Source of the DNA: a virus
Length of the DNA stretch: 60,513 nt
Direction: 5' to 3' (one strand)
Virus record (IMG/VR): IMGVR_UViG_3300041973_000006
Coordinates: 1 to 60,513 of that record
The position numbers and the translations under genes are program-made. The notes beneath the pieces are model-generated. The model worked only from the letters and a program-made list of their open reading frames with translations, searched no databases and was not told where the DNA came from. Below are positions 48,247 to 55,313 of the stretch, piece after piece. Numbering within the stretch: position 1 is the first letter of the stretch; every line of letters starts with the position of its first letter.

Positions 48247-48504
48247 TCAGAATCCGTCCGGTACGGTCTTACTCGCCGCCGGTGTCGCCCGCGCCAGCAT
48301 CCCCAGCGCGCGTGAGACGGCCTCGCCCTCGCGCTGCCCCTCGGCGATGGCGCGCTCGACGGCGCCGCTTTTTGTGGCGCGCGCGAGGAAGTCGGCGTCT
48401 CCCGAAAGTTCCGCCCGCTGCGCGGCGGCCGCGAGAGCTATCGTCGGGTTGACGTACTCGGGGGCGGCCAGAAGGCGCGCGACTATTTCGTCTTGCCAAT
48501 TCAT
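48247..48504 (-). CDS. Small Ala-rich helical protein
   Basis: The 85-residue product (MNWQDEIVARLLAAPEYVNP) is helical and Ala-rich, shares one base with its upstream neighbour (TAATG) and has no recognised domain. Confidence 0.5.
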   Translation of the reverse strand: MNWQDEIVARLLAAPEYVNPTIALAAAAQRAELSGDADFLARATKSGAVERAIAEGQREGEAVSRALGMLARATPAASKTVPDGF

Positions 48505-48725
48505 TAGCTCTTGCCTACCCCCTTCCCGACGCTGTCAGCTTTTAAGTTGGCGAGGCGCGAGGATTCGCGCAGAATCTCTTTCGTGACTTCTGCGATGTTG
48601 CCGTCCACGTCGAACGGGTCAGCTTCACGATGGGGATTTGAGTCGCACCACTGGCGAGCGAACGATTCGCTACTCACTACCGCCTTAACAACCCCGTCCG
48701 CATCCAGCAAAACGTAAACCTGCAT
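48504..48725 (-). CDS. Small cassette protein, unknown
   Basis: The 73-residue product begins MQVYVLLDADGVVKAVVSSE, a short beta unit, then FARQWCDSNPHREADPFDVD. It lies directly downstream of the Ubl-like gene. Not recognised; its start looks like proteins that describe a value and its modifiers in phage operons, no function known. Confidence 0.5.
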   Translation of the reverse strand: MQVYVLLDADGVVKAVVSSESFARQWCDSNPHREADPFDVDGNIAEVTKEILRESSRLANLKADSVGKGVGKS

Positions 48726-48744
48726 GATTTCCTCCCTTCACCCC

Positions 48745-48954
48745 TCAGTGCTTAGTGGTCGCCGCCGAGCGCGACGTGATAACAGCCGGCGCGCGCTCAG
48801 TGACCCGCGCCGCCTCCTGCCCGACTATGTGGAAGTCCATCGTCGCGGCGTCGGGGAAGCTCGCCGCGAGCGCCGCGCGGATAACGTCCTCGCCCGCCTC
48901 GACGATCTTGTCGTCGAGATGAATCGGTTTGCCTTTGACCTGAATCGTGGCCAT
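48745..48954 (-). CDS. PRTRC protein C, ubiquitin-like
   Basis: The 69-residue product fits the Ubl-like PRTRC protein C in size, order and sequence: TIQVKGKPIHLDDKIVEAGE, then VIRAALAASFPDAATMDFHI, equivalent to the helix and the PEL-TTA turn of the family. The C-terminus is SAATTKH, without a terminal Gly, which is unusual if it is to be activated by the E1-like enzyme. It directly follows the ParB-like gene (6 bases). Confidence 0.7.
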   Translation of the reverse strand: MATIQVKGKPIHLDDKIVEAGEDVIRAALAASFPDAATMDFHIVGQEAARVTERAPAVITSRSAATTKH

Positions 48955-48959
48955 GTCCT

Positions 48960-51900
48960 TTATCGCCCCCTATCGTTGGCCGTCTTGACGTTCTTCTTCC
49001 GAGGCCCACGCTCCGGATTCTTCGTGGCGCTCGGCTTCTTCGGAGCTACCGCCCTAGCAGCCTTCTTCGCCGGTGCTTTCTGAGCAGCCTTCTTCGAGCC
49101 GGCTTTGGTGGCCGCCTTCTTCGTCGCCACAGACTTCTTCGCACCTTTCGCCGCTGTCTTCGCCTTGTCCTTCTCGGCATCGAGACGCTGAACAATCAAC
49201 TCGTATTCGTTGTCTCCGAGCGGCATCATCTTCACGGGGAAGAGCGAACTGTTGAGCGCATCCGATGGTTCGCTGCCGGCGAGGTTGACGGTGATCTGCA
49301 CGCCCAGGCCCTTGAGGAGCGTGTGCGTGACGACGAGCGAGCGGCCGTTCAGACGCTTCTCTATCTCGGCCAACCGGTCGGGCTTCTGCGGGGCTGCGGT
49401 CGCCGTCGGAGGAGGCGTCGCACGGTTCGTGAGTATGTCGCTTCGCACCTCGTGCGCGGCGTCGGCGAAGCGACGACGGTCGTTTACAACCACCGCCGGC
49501 TCAACTTCAGCGGACTCCGGACCTTTGGCTTCCTGCTCCGCTTTTCGTCTCTCCTGCTCTTCGCGCCACGCCTCATCGGCGTTGGCTTCATTGACCGGAT
49601 CGTAGTCTCTGGCGGCACGCTCCTCTTCGAGGGCTTCCACTTCCAGATTGCCGCTCGGGTCGAGCATGTCGAGCGTCGCAGTGCGCCGCGTGTCGTCTTC
49701 GAAAGCCTCGCCCTCGAAAAGCGAAGGGCTCGCTTCGACCGGCGCAACGCTGTAGGTGCGACCGTCCGTGCTCACGCGCTCCTCGGCGCGGGCCATAACG
49801 TTATGGGCGAGCGCCTCGCGCTGTTCGGCCGAGAGCCTGCGCACGATACGCACGAGCCCGGCCGGCGCCCCCGACTCGGCGGCCAGTTGCGCGACAGCTT
49901 CGTCGGTGCCGGCCGGCGCGCCTGCGAGCAGCGGCAGGAGTTTTTCAAGCGCCGCCTGAACCTTGCCGACGAAGGGCTGGCTGACCTCGGCCAGGTGCGA
50001 GATCGCGGTGTCGCTCTGCCGGCTCCACTCGGAGTCACAGAAGACCGTCACGACCGCGAGACGTTTGTCATCGTCGGTGCGCTTCAGGCCGTGCTGCGCG
50101 TTGGCGCGGACGGCGTGGAGGATGGCGTCCCGGAGCGTGCCCTTGTGCAGGTTGATGTCGAGCGGTTTAGCTTCGAGCAGGCAAGCCTCTCGGCGGTGGT
50201 TGCCCTCGGCCAACCAGTAACGTTCCCCGTCGAAATAGACCTCGGCCGGGTCTCTGAACGCGCCGCCCGCCCGGAGCACGGCGCGCAGGTCCTCGACGTG
50301 CACGCGGTCGAGGCCGCCTGCCCGCATGAGTAGTGACGGGTGCGTGCTGATTAGCCCCGGGTGCATCTGCTGGCGCAGCACGGGCGTTGTATGTTCGGCG
50401 AAGAGCGAGGCGGCAGGCGCGGGAGCGGGAGCGGTTACAGGGGTCGGCTCTACGGTTGCAGGAGTGCCGGCCGGCTCGGGCTCGGAAGAGGACGCTTCCG
50501 TTTCAGGTTCGCCGAAGAACATCTCTTCCGCGGCGGCGGCCGCCTCGTCGGTCTCGTCCGTGGCCGGCGTCATGCCGAGAGCGCGGGCGCGCTCGCCGAG
50601 CGCCTCCTGAATCTCTATGACCTCGGCGAGCGTGAACCTTTCGGGGTCGGCGCCGCCGGCCATGATCTCGTCGAGGCGGTAGTTTTTGACGACGGCCTGA
50701 AACTCGGGGAGAGTCTGCACGTCGTCACGGAGCCGGCTGATGATTGTCTCGCCGAGTGTCGGCGCGAGGAGCGAAACCTGAAGCGGGCACTGCTCTCCGG
50801 AGGGCCATACGGCCAGGTAGATGCCCTGAGACTGGGCGATGCCGCTCAGGCGCTCTTCCCCTCCGGCGACTGCGCGGCAGACGAGGATCATGTGACTCGG
50901 CGGAGACTCGGGAGATTTATCGAACGAGGCCGCTCTCGCAGCCTTCAGCGCATCGGCCTCGTTGAAGATGGACTGCGTCGAGACGCTCTCGCGGACGAGA
51001 ACGAGCGCCTTCTCGGTGGCAACGTCTATGATTGCTTCGCCACGGAACGCATCCTGTTCGTAAGCGATGCCCTGCTCGTCGAGCCATTGCCGCAACTCGG
51101 CCGCGAGCGCCTCCTGCCCGGAGAAGAGGTCGGCCCCGTCTTCGACGGTCGCCGACTCTCCCGCGCTCTGCGCCTCGCTTTCGGTCGTCTCGTCAACTTG
51201 CGCGGGGGCATCCGCCAGCGCGACGAGCGCCACGCGCGCGACCGCGTACTTCTCAGGAGTGTCTATCCCCGCCTCGACGAACTGGTCGTAGGTGTAGCCC
51301 TCAAGCTCAGGGTCGGGGAAGTGCTCGGAGCCGAGCAGTCGCATCACGTCCGCGCGCTCGCGCAGGCCGTGGAGCTCCGGGGCGAGCGTGCCGGCCTCAA
51401 TCGCATCGGCGATACGGGTGCAGGCGAGCCCGACGCGCCTGTAGGTTGTGGCGCGGTCAGGCCGCATCGTCTCGGCTCGCTCGTAAGTCTCGCGCGCCGT
51501 CTCGCGCCAGAAGGCGGCGTCGCGGGCCGGAGAGGGGGGGACATCATCTTCGATGGCTTCCGGCGCAGCGACCGGCGTCTCTTCTTCTACTTCGACCCGG
51601 GCAGGCTTGTGCTTGCCCTCGCGCGCCTGGAGCCTGCGCGCGGCAGCGAAGGCCATCTCGGGGTCACTGAAGATGCTGGTGCCGATTTTAAGGCCGGCGT
51701 GCCTGCAACGGACTGAGCCGGGCACCAGAGCCTCTTCGGCTACCTCGATCATCCAGCCGGCGGAGGCTAAGTCGTCAGGCACGGGCGGCAGGGAAGCGAC
51801 GTTCTCGACCTCGTCCGTCTCTTCGCAATCGGGAGCCGGCCCTTCAGTCTCTATCGCTTCCTGAATCCGGCGGGCTGCTGCCTGAGCGTCGTCGATGCGC

Positions 51901-52031
51901 TTGAAGAGGACCGTCCGCCTGCCCGACGGGTGGATGTAGTACCACCTGTTATTCACCTTGTCCCTCCTCGGTCTCCATCCGAGATCACGTAACTGCACCG
52001 TGGTTTCACCGCCCGCGACTGTTTCCTGCAT
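48960..52031 (-). CDS. PRTRC-type ParB-like protein, very long
   Basis: The 1023-residue product has a ParB/Srx-type nuclease-like domain at about 550-650 (FDGERYWLAEGNHRREACLL, with GNHRREA as ParB box, then NAQHGLKRTDDDKRLAV) and a helix-turn-helix at about 664-695 (SRQSDTAISHLAEVSQPFVG). The first 540 residues are acidic and contain repeats of small domains (NRWYYIHPSGRRTVLFKRID). The C-terminus has an Ala/Lys histone-H1-like tail (KKAATKAGSKKAAQKAPAKK). PRTRC protein E-like sequence may be fused before it. Ribosome binding site GGAGGAGAAGAG. Presumed DNA-binding partner in partition or in the Ubl system. Confidence 0.75.
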   Translation of the reverse strand: MQETVAGGETTVQLRDLGWRPRRDKVNNRWYYIHPSGRRTVLFKRIDDAQAAARRIQEAIETEGPAPDCEETDEVENVASLPPVPDDLASAGWMIEVAEEALVPGSVRCRHAGLKIGTSIFSDPEMAFAAARRLQAREGKHKPARVEVEEETPVAAPEAIEDDVPPSPARDAAFWRETARETYERAETMRPDRATTYRRVGLACTRIADAIEAGTLAPELHGLRERADVMRLLGSEHFPDPELEGYTYDQFVEAGIDTPEKYAVARVALVALADAPAQVDETTESEAQSAGESATVEDGADLFSGQEALAAELRQWLDEQGIAYEQDAFRGEAIIDVATEKALVLVRESVSTQSIFNEADALKAARAASFDKSPESPPSHMILVCRAVAGGEERLSGIAQSQGIYLAVWPSGEQCPLQVSLLAPTLGETIISRLRDDVQTLPEFQAVVKNYRLDEIMAGGADPERFTLAEVIEIQEALGERARALGMTPATDETDEAAAAAEEMFFGEPETEASSSEPEPAGTPATVEPTPVTAPAPAPAASLFAEHTTPVLRQQMHPGLISTHPSLLMRAGGLDRVHVEDLRAVLRAGGAFRDPAEVYFDGERYWLAEGNHRREACLLEAKPLDINLHKGTLRDAILHAVRANAQHGLKRTDDDKRLAVVTVFCDSEWSRQSDTAISHLAEVSQPFVGKVQAALEKLLPLLAGAPAGTDEAVAQLAAESGAPAGLVRIVRRLSAEQREALAHNVMARAEERVSTDGRTYSVAPVEASPSLFEGEAFEDDTRRTATLDMLDPSGNLEVEALEEERAARDYDPVNEANADEAWREEQERRKAEQEAKGPESAEVEPAVVVNDRRRFADAAHEVRSDILTNRATPPPTATAAPQKPDRLAEIEKRLNGRSLVVTHTLLKGLGVQITVNLAGSEPSDALNSSLFPVKMMPLGDNEYELIVQRLDAEKDKAKTAAKGAKKSVATKKAATKAGSKKAAQKAPAKKAARAVAPKKPSATKNPERGPRKKNVKTANDRGR
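49791..49808. promoter_or_regulatory. AACGTT palindrome, site 9 (inside parB-like gene)
   Basis: GGCCATAACGTTATGGGC lies within the ParB-like coding sequence (codons for AHNVMAR). It is the only copy well inside a gene. Confidence 0.55.
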
Positions 52032-52069
52032 CTCTTCTCCTCCGCTTCGACGATTTAAGAATTATTGAA

Positions 52070-52711
52070 TCAAGCCACCTTTTCTTCGGCCGCAGCTCGC
52101 GCGTCGGCGTGCGCCTTATTCGCGTCGCGCAAACGCACGAAGATCGCCCGCAACATCTGCTCGTCGGCGCGTGAGAGGTCGCCGGAGAGGTCCGTTGGCG
52201 CGATGCCGGGCGTGCCGATCTCGCGGGCGAGCTTCCGTTGCGCGGTGATGTTGGCGAGTGCCGCGTTACGGTCGAAGGATTTGGCGCGCTGCTCCGTGGT
52301 CTTCTGCTCGGCGGCCTGCTCCGTGGGGCGCGGGCCGGGCTTTGTGGGCGCCGACTGCTGCTCGCGACCGGCGCTCTGGCGCTGCGAGTCGCGGTCGCGC
52401 TTGACCTCGAAACCGAGCAGGGCCAGAGCGCGCCCGACGGCCGAGGTCTCGCAGTTCTCGACGTAACTCGTCTTATTCACATAGGACTCGCCGCGCAGCT
52501 CGAAGGCGTGGCCCGTGGCCGAGGCTTCGGCGTCGTCCGAGCCGCGGAAGACCTCGGCGCGGAAGAGGATGAAGCCCGAGTCGGCGTCGTGCTCAATGAT
52601 CTGCGTCGTGATGCGCCCCTGCGGGTACGCCTGATAGAACTGGCCTATCCGCTCGGCGACGGTGACGTAGCTGTCGAGGGCGTTCGCTTTGTTCTGCTGA
52701 CCTTGAGGCAT
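52070..52711 (-). CDS. ERF/Rad52-type single-strand annealing protein candidate
   Basis: Started at ATG 52711 behind AAGGAG. The 213-residue product has SYVTVAERIGQFYQAYPQGR, ATGHAFELRGESYVNKTSYV and ENCETSAVGRALALLGFEVK; the last block is a hallmark of phage annealing recombinases of the ERF-like group. They pair complementary strands in phage recombination and replication. C-terminal third is Gln/Pro-rich, then helical. Confidence 0.75.
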   Translation of the reverse strand: MPQGQQNKANALDSYVTVAERIGQFYQAYPQGRITTQIIEHDADSGFILFRAEVFRGSDDAEASATGHAFELRGESYVNKTSYVENCETSAVGRALALLGFEVKRDRDSQRQSAGREQQSAPTKPGPRPTEQAAEQKTTEQRAKSFDRNAALANITAQRKLAREIGTPGIAPTDLSGDLSRADEQMLRAIFVRLRDANKAHADARAAAEEKVA

Positions 52712-52727
52712 GACTCTGTGCTCCTTC

Positions 52728-53060
52728 TTACGCCGCCTGCACGCGGGCGAGATACGCTGCGCTCTGCCGCCCGCATTCCTTGTCGCACCAGACGTTATGG
52801 ATTGAGACCGGAAGGCCGCGCTTCTTACCCGTGCCGGCTGCGCCCGCTCTGAGCATCGAGAGCTTGAACTCGCCGCGCGCGATGATGTCGTCAAGTTCCT
52901 CAATCTTCGCGCGCAGCTTCGGCGAGTCCTTCTCCGCGCAGAGCCCGACGTAGGTCAGGCGGATCGAGCGCAGCCGGTCGAGGTTCGAGCGGAGGCGACC
53001 GGCGTCGTCCGTCGTGATGTAGAACTCTTCCTGGGCCTGTTGATAGGTTGGCTCTTTCAT
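52728..53060 (-). CDS. Helical protein with an RNase H-derived tail
   Basis: Started at ATG 53060, overlapping the upstream stop. The 110-residue product is a coiled coil (residues 1-70) ending in GTGKKRGLPVSIHNVWCDKE and C; the same block, 16 of about 20 residues identical, closes the RNase H domain of the gene at 353-1141. Only the last motif of RNase H is present, so no hydrolase activity is expected. The shared block suggests a duplication. Confidence 0.65.
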   Translation of the reverse strand: MKEPTYQQAQEEFYITTDDAGRLRSNLDRLRSIRLTYVGLCAEKDSPKLRAKIEELDDIIARGEFKLSMLRAGAAGTGKKRGLPVSIHNVWCDKECGRQSAAYLARVQAA

Positions 53061-53422
53061 TTGGCTGCCACCTGTTGAATGAACGCCGATATGTCGGCCA
53101 CGCGGACGAGCACCGTCGCGTCGCAGTAACGCGGCGCGCAGGCACAGACGAAGCGAGCCCAACGGAAGCCGTCGGAGCGCTTCTGCCCAGCCGCGTCACG
53201 CCACTCTTCAGAGTTGGTGCGCTCAAGCTCTTCGAGGTCGTCGGCGAGCACCGGCCTCCAAAGTCCGCCCTCCGCGCCATCCCTCTCGTCGCCGATGAGG
53301 ATGCACGTCGCTGAATGTTCCTTTTCGACGTAGACGCAAAATGGCAACCACGTTGATGAGTCATTGCCGTTCAGATGGGGCGTGAACGTATCCCCATAGG
53401 GACCGCGTTTTACGGGCTTCAT
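53057..53422 (-). CDS. Unknown protein of leftward operon
   Basis: The 121-residue product begins MKPVKRGPYGDTFTPHLNGN and contains FVCACAPRYCDATVLVRVAD. Overlaps both neighbours by 4 bases. No domain recognised. Confidence 0.5.
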   Translation of the reverse strand: MKPVKRGPYGDTFTPHLNGNDSSTWLPFCVYVEKEHSATCILIGDERDGAEGGLWRPVLADDLEELERTNSEEWRDAAGQKRSDGFRWARFVCACAPRYCDATVLVRVADISAFIQQVAAK

Positions 53423-53562
53423 TCGCCTCCCCCTTTCGCCGAGCGAGTTATCTTCACGAGCACGCGACCGTCGGACATCTCCTCGCGCGGGCCGATGGTC
53501 GTGCCGTAGCGAGCGTGCGGGTAGAGGCTCAAATACCAGCCCACGAACGCGGACAGCCCCAT
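53419..53562 (-). CDS. Small hydrophobic-start protein
   Basis: Started at ATG 53562; the longer frame to 53667 overlaps the zinc-ribbon gene below and looks non-coding there. The 47-residue product is MGLSAFVGWYLSLYPHARYG followed by a charged half. Translationally coupled to the next gene. Confidence 0.4.
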   Translation of the reverse strand: MGLSAFVGWYLSLYPHARYGTTIGPREEMSDGRVLVKITRSAKGGGE

Positions 53563-53690
53563 GAGCGAGCCGCGCACGCGGCCGGCGAGCAGGCCCGGCA
53601 GGAGAGGCACCTGTGGCAGCGACGGCAGAGGTCGATGACGGAGAAGCCGAGGCCGCAGCCGGGGCACTTTCGAGGAGTGTATTTCTTCAT
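53529..53690 (-). CDS. Cysteine-rich zinc-ribbon microprotein
   Basis: A 53-residue frame in another phase: MKKYTPRKCPGCGLGFSVID then LCRRCHRCLSCRACSPAACA. Ten cysteines in pairs make a double zinc ribbon likely. It overlaps the 53419 gene by 34 bases. Confidence 0.5.
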   Translation of the reverse strand: MKKYTPRKCPGCGLGFSVIDLCRRCHRCLSCRACSPAACAARSWGCPRSWAGI

Positions 53691-53708
53691 TTCAATTTCC
53701 CGGGCAGG

Positions 53709-54113
53709 TTAAGGGAGCGGCGTGGCGGATTGTCGCGCCCAGCGCCTGACGCTCTGCGGATAGCGGAAACGTACCCACCAGCGATGCAGGGCCAGTTCGT
53801 TCAACTTGAACTCGCGCCGCAGGCGAGTCTCCAACGCTGATTGAAGCGAATGACGGAGCCAGTACAGGGTTTGCGACTTCGGCTCCGTGTGGAAGGGTGC
53901 GTACTTCATCTCGGCCCACAATCGAAGCGTGCGGCCGAATGAAAGATGCTCGACGAGCGGAGCCACGTCCCACTCGTGGAAGATGATGGAGAAGCGTTTG
54001 CCGCCGCAGGAATTGCACGGGCCTCGGTAGTTACGAGACAGGAACGGCTCGCCCTCCCAGTGCCAGTGTTCGCCGCGCTCGTCACAGGAATGGCATTTAG
54101 CTTCGTGGGGCAT
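53709..54113 (-). CDS. Zinc-ribbon protein with helical tail
   Basis: The 134-residue product starts MPHEAKCHSCDERGEHWHWE and has CNSCGGKRF: a Cys4 ribbon. The C-terminal half is basic and helical (WLRHSLQSALETRLRREFKL). Position early in the leftward operon; unknown role. Confidence 0.55.
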   Translation of the reverse strand: MPHEAKCHSCDERGEHWHWEGEPFLSRNYRGPCNSCGGKRFSIIFHEWDVAPLVEHLSFGRTLRLWAEMKYAPFHTEPKSQTLYWLRHSLQSALETRLRREFKLNELALHRWWVRFRYPQSVRRWARQSATPLP

Positions 54114-54128
54114 AGCTACTCGTCTCCA

Positions 54129-54338
54129 TTACCCTCTGATCGTGGTGGAACGGGTGAACGTCTCGCCGCAGTTGCGGCAGCGGCGGGTCTCGGTGTCGGC
54201 GCGGCGGTCGGTCGAGACGAGGTCGCTTCGGAAGTGTGGACAGGGCTCGGGCTGCTGCTGGCCGGCGCGCCGCTCGGCTTCTACTCGCGCCCGTACCTCC
54301 CGGCGTAGCTGGTCCCAGTCAATCCCGGTGGTAGCCAT
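54129..54338 (-). CDS. Small zinc-finger protein
   Basis: The 69-residue product has a helical start (IDWDQLRREVRARVEAERRA) and a C-terminal CPHFRS...CRNCGETFTR finger. Second gene of the leftward operon, 10 bases after the first. Unknown. Confidence 0.5.
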   Translation of the reverse strand: MATTGIDWDQLRREVRARVEAERRAGQQQPEPCPHFRSDLVSTDRRADTETRRCRNCGETFTRSTTIRG

Positions 54339-54348
54339 AACGCGTCCC

Positions 54349-54609
54349 TCAAGCGACCTTCCGGCCGTACTTCTCGATCATCGCCTCGGCGTTTGAGCGC
54401 GCCGCTGCAATCGCCTCCGCTTCCGTGTCGCCGTAGCCTGAGCAGGAGTAGCCGTCGAGCGTGAAGAGCGCGCGGTAAGCTCTGGCCGCCGCGTGCCAGC
54501 GGACCTCCGACTGGCCTTCGGCCGGGCCGCGCGTGCCATAGGTGTAGCTCGTGACGGAGCGGTGCGCTTCGGTGGAGCGGGTTTGGCTGTAGGTGCGGCG
54601 GGCCGACAT
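54349..54609 (-). CDS. First gene of leftward operon, unknown
   Basis: The 86-residue product begins MSARRTYSQTRSTEAHRSVT and has DGYSCSGYGDTEAEAIAAAR, the latter like the end of small phage proteins that bind or modify nucleotides, though no family is certain. AAGGAGG precedes the ATG, and the TTGACA promoter with CTATATAG operator lies about 35-60 bases upstream. Confidence 0.55.
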   Translation of the reverse strand: MSARRTYSQTRSTEAHRSVTSYTYGTRGPAEGQSEVRWHAAARAYRALFTLDGYSCSGYGDTEAEAIAAARSNAEAMIEKYGRKVA

Positions 54610-54641
54610 TGTCTATATCCTCCTTCAAGGCAATATGGATT

Positions 54642-54667
54642 CTATATAGAAACTATATAGTTGTCAA
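54642..54667 (-). promoter_or_regulatory. Leftward promoter overlapped by CTATATAG operator
   Basis: On the minus strand: TTGACA (54667-54662), a 17-base spacer ACTATATAGTTTCTATA and TAGAAT (54644-54639). The spacer carries two CTATATAG palindromes. The 26 bases from TTGACA onward are identical, in opposite direction, to 57435-57460. It would drive the whole PRTRC operon and be shut off by the operator-binding protein. A further TCTATATAGTT and a degenerate copy lie at 54721-54748; the gap up to 54944 otherwise holds only a doubtful minus-strand frame. Confidence 0.7.
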
Positions 54668-54944
54668 GATAAAAATATCCCTGCCCGCCGCAACAGGGGA
54701 AAGGAAATTAAGGCTTGCTTTCTATATAGTTACAATATAGAATCTATACAGCCTCTTAGGGGATTAAATCCATAATCTTGGACGCAATATCCAGTTGAAT
54801 AAAATGTTAAATCCGTGTACTCTGCCGGGCACGCTTCAGGGCTCTCCGTGTCGCATCTTCGGCACTCCTGAATCCGCTCCCCAAGCACACGAATATCGGG
54901 CCGCCGAAAGGCAGCCTGCGTCAACTCAATTTATTGCGTTTAGG

Positions 54945-55214
54945 TTAGGCGCCGAACCACACACTGACCATCGTTTCGATGAACAGCATGTAAGCGTCCG
55001 GGTCTGTGGTGTCGTCTGCGTTGGTCTGGCCGCCGCCGTCGTCAGGGCAATCCGTGTTTACGGCGGGGTCACAGGGCGGGGGCAGAGGGCAAGTAGCCGT
55101 TACGGTGGGGTCGCACGGTTCCGTGCGAGGCTCGCGTATGACGCCTGCGTTAGTCGAGGCCGCGAACAGAAAAACGAAGGCGAGGATAAGGGGCAAGAAT
55201 CTGCGCTGTGTCAT
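54945..55214 (-). CDS. Small secreted Cys/Pro-rich protein
   Basis: The 89-residue product has a signal peptide (FLPLILAFVFLFAASTNA, cleavage after TNA likely), a repeat CDPTVTATCPLPPP/CDPAVNTDCPDD and a hydrophobic C-terminus (AYMLFIETMVSVWFGA). It is transcribed away from the TPR regulator, with 99 bases between the two starts. It could be a signal precursor or a surface protein. Confidence 0.6.
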   Translation of the reverse strand: MTQRRFLPLILAFVFLFAASTNAGVIREPRTEPCDPTVTATCPLPPPCDPAVNTDCPDDGGGQTNADDTTDPDAYMLFIETMVSVWFGA

Positions 55215-55271
55215 TGTCTACTCCGTATGGTGTGTTGTCAGGGGGACAGCCCTGCACGACCACTATACAGA

Positions 55272-55293
55272 ATTTTCAAATTTTCTTGAAAAT
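55272..55293. promoter_or_regulatory. Divergent operator ATTTTCAA-N6-TTGAAAAT
   Basis: An 8-bp inverted repeat (55272-55279 and 55286-55293) in the gap between the secreted protein and the TPR regulator. On the minus strand it overlaps TTCAAG-N17-TATAGT, a likely promoter of the secreted protein gene. A probable binding site of the regulator. Confidence 0.55.
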
Positions 55294-55313
55294 CATTTCG
55301 GAGTGCTAACAGC

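Noticed and set aside
49323-50333. Rightward frame of 336 codons
   Set aside because: Also antisense to the ParB-like gene.
50361-51716. Long rightward frame of 451 codons
   Set aside because: Antisense to the ParB-like gene, which has clear motifs; the rightward product is low in complexity.
54730-54924. Leftward frame of 64 codons in the AT-rich control region
   Set aside because: TTG start without ribosome binding site, and it ends inside the operator repeats; kept out as doubtful.
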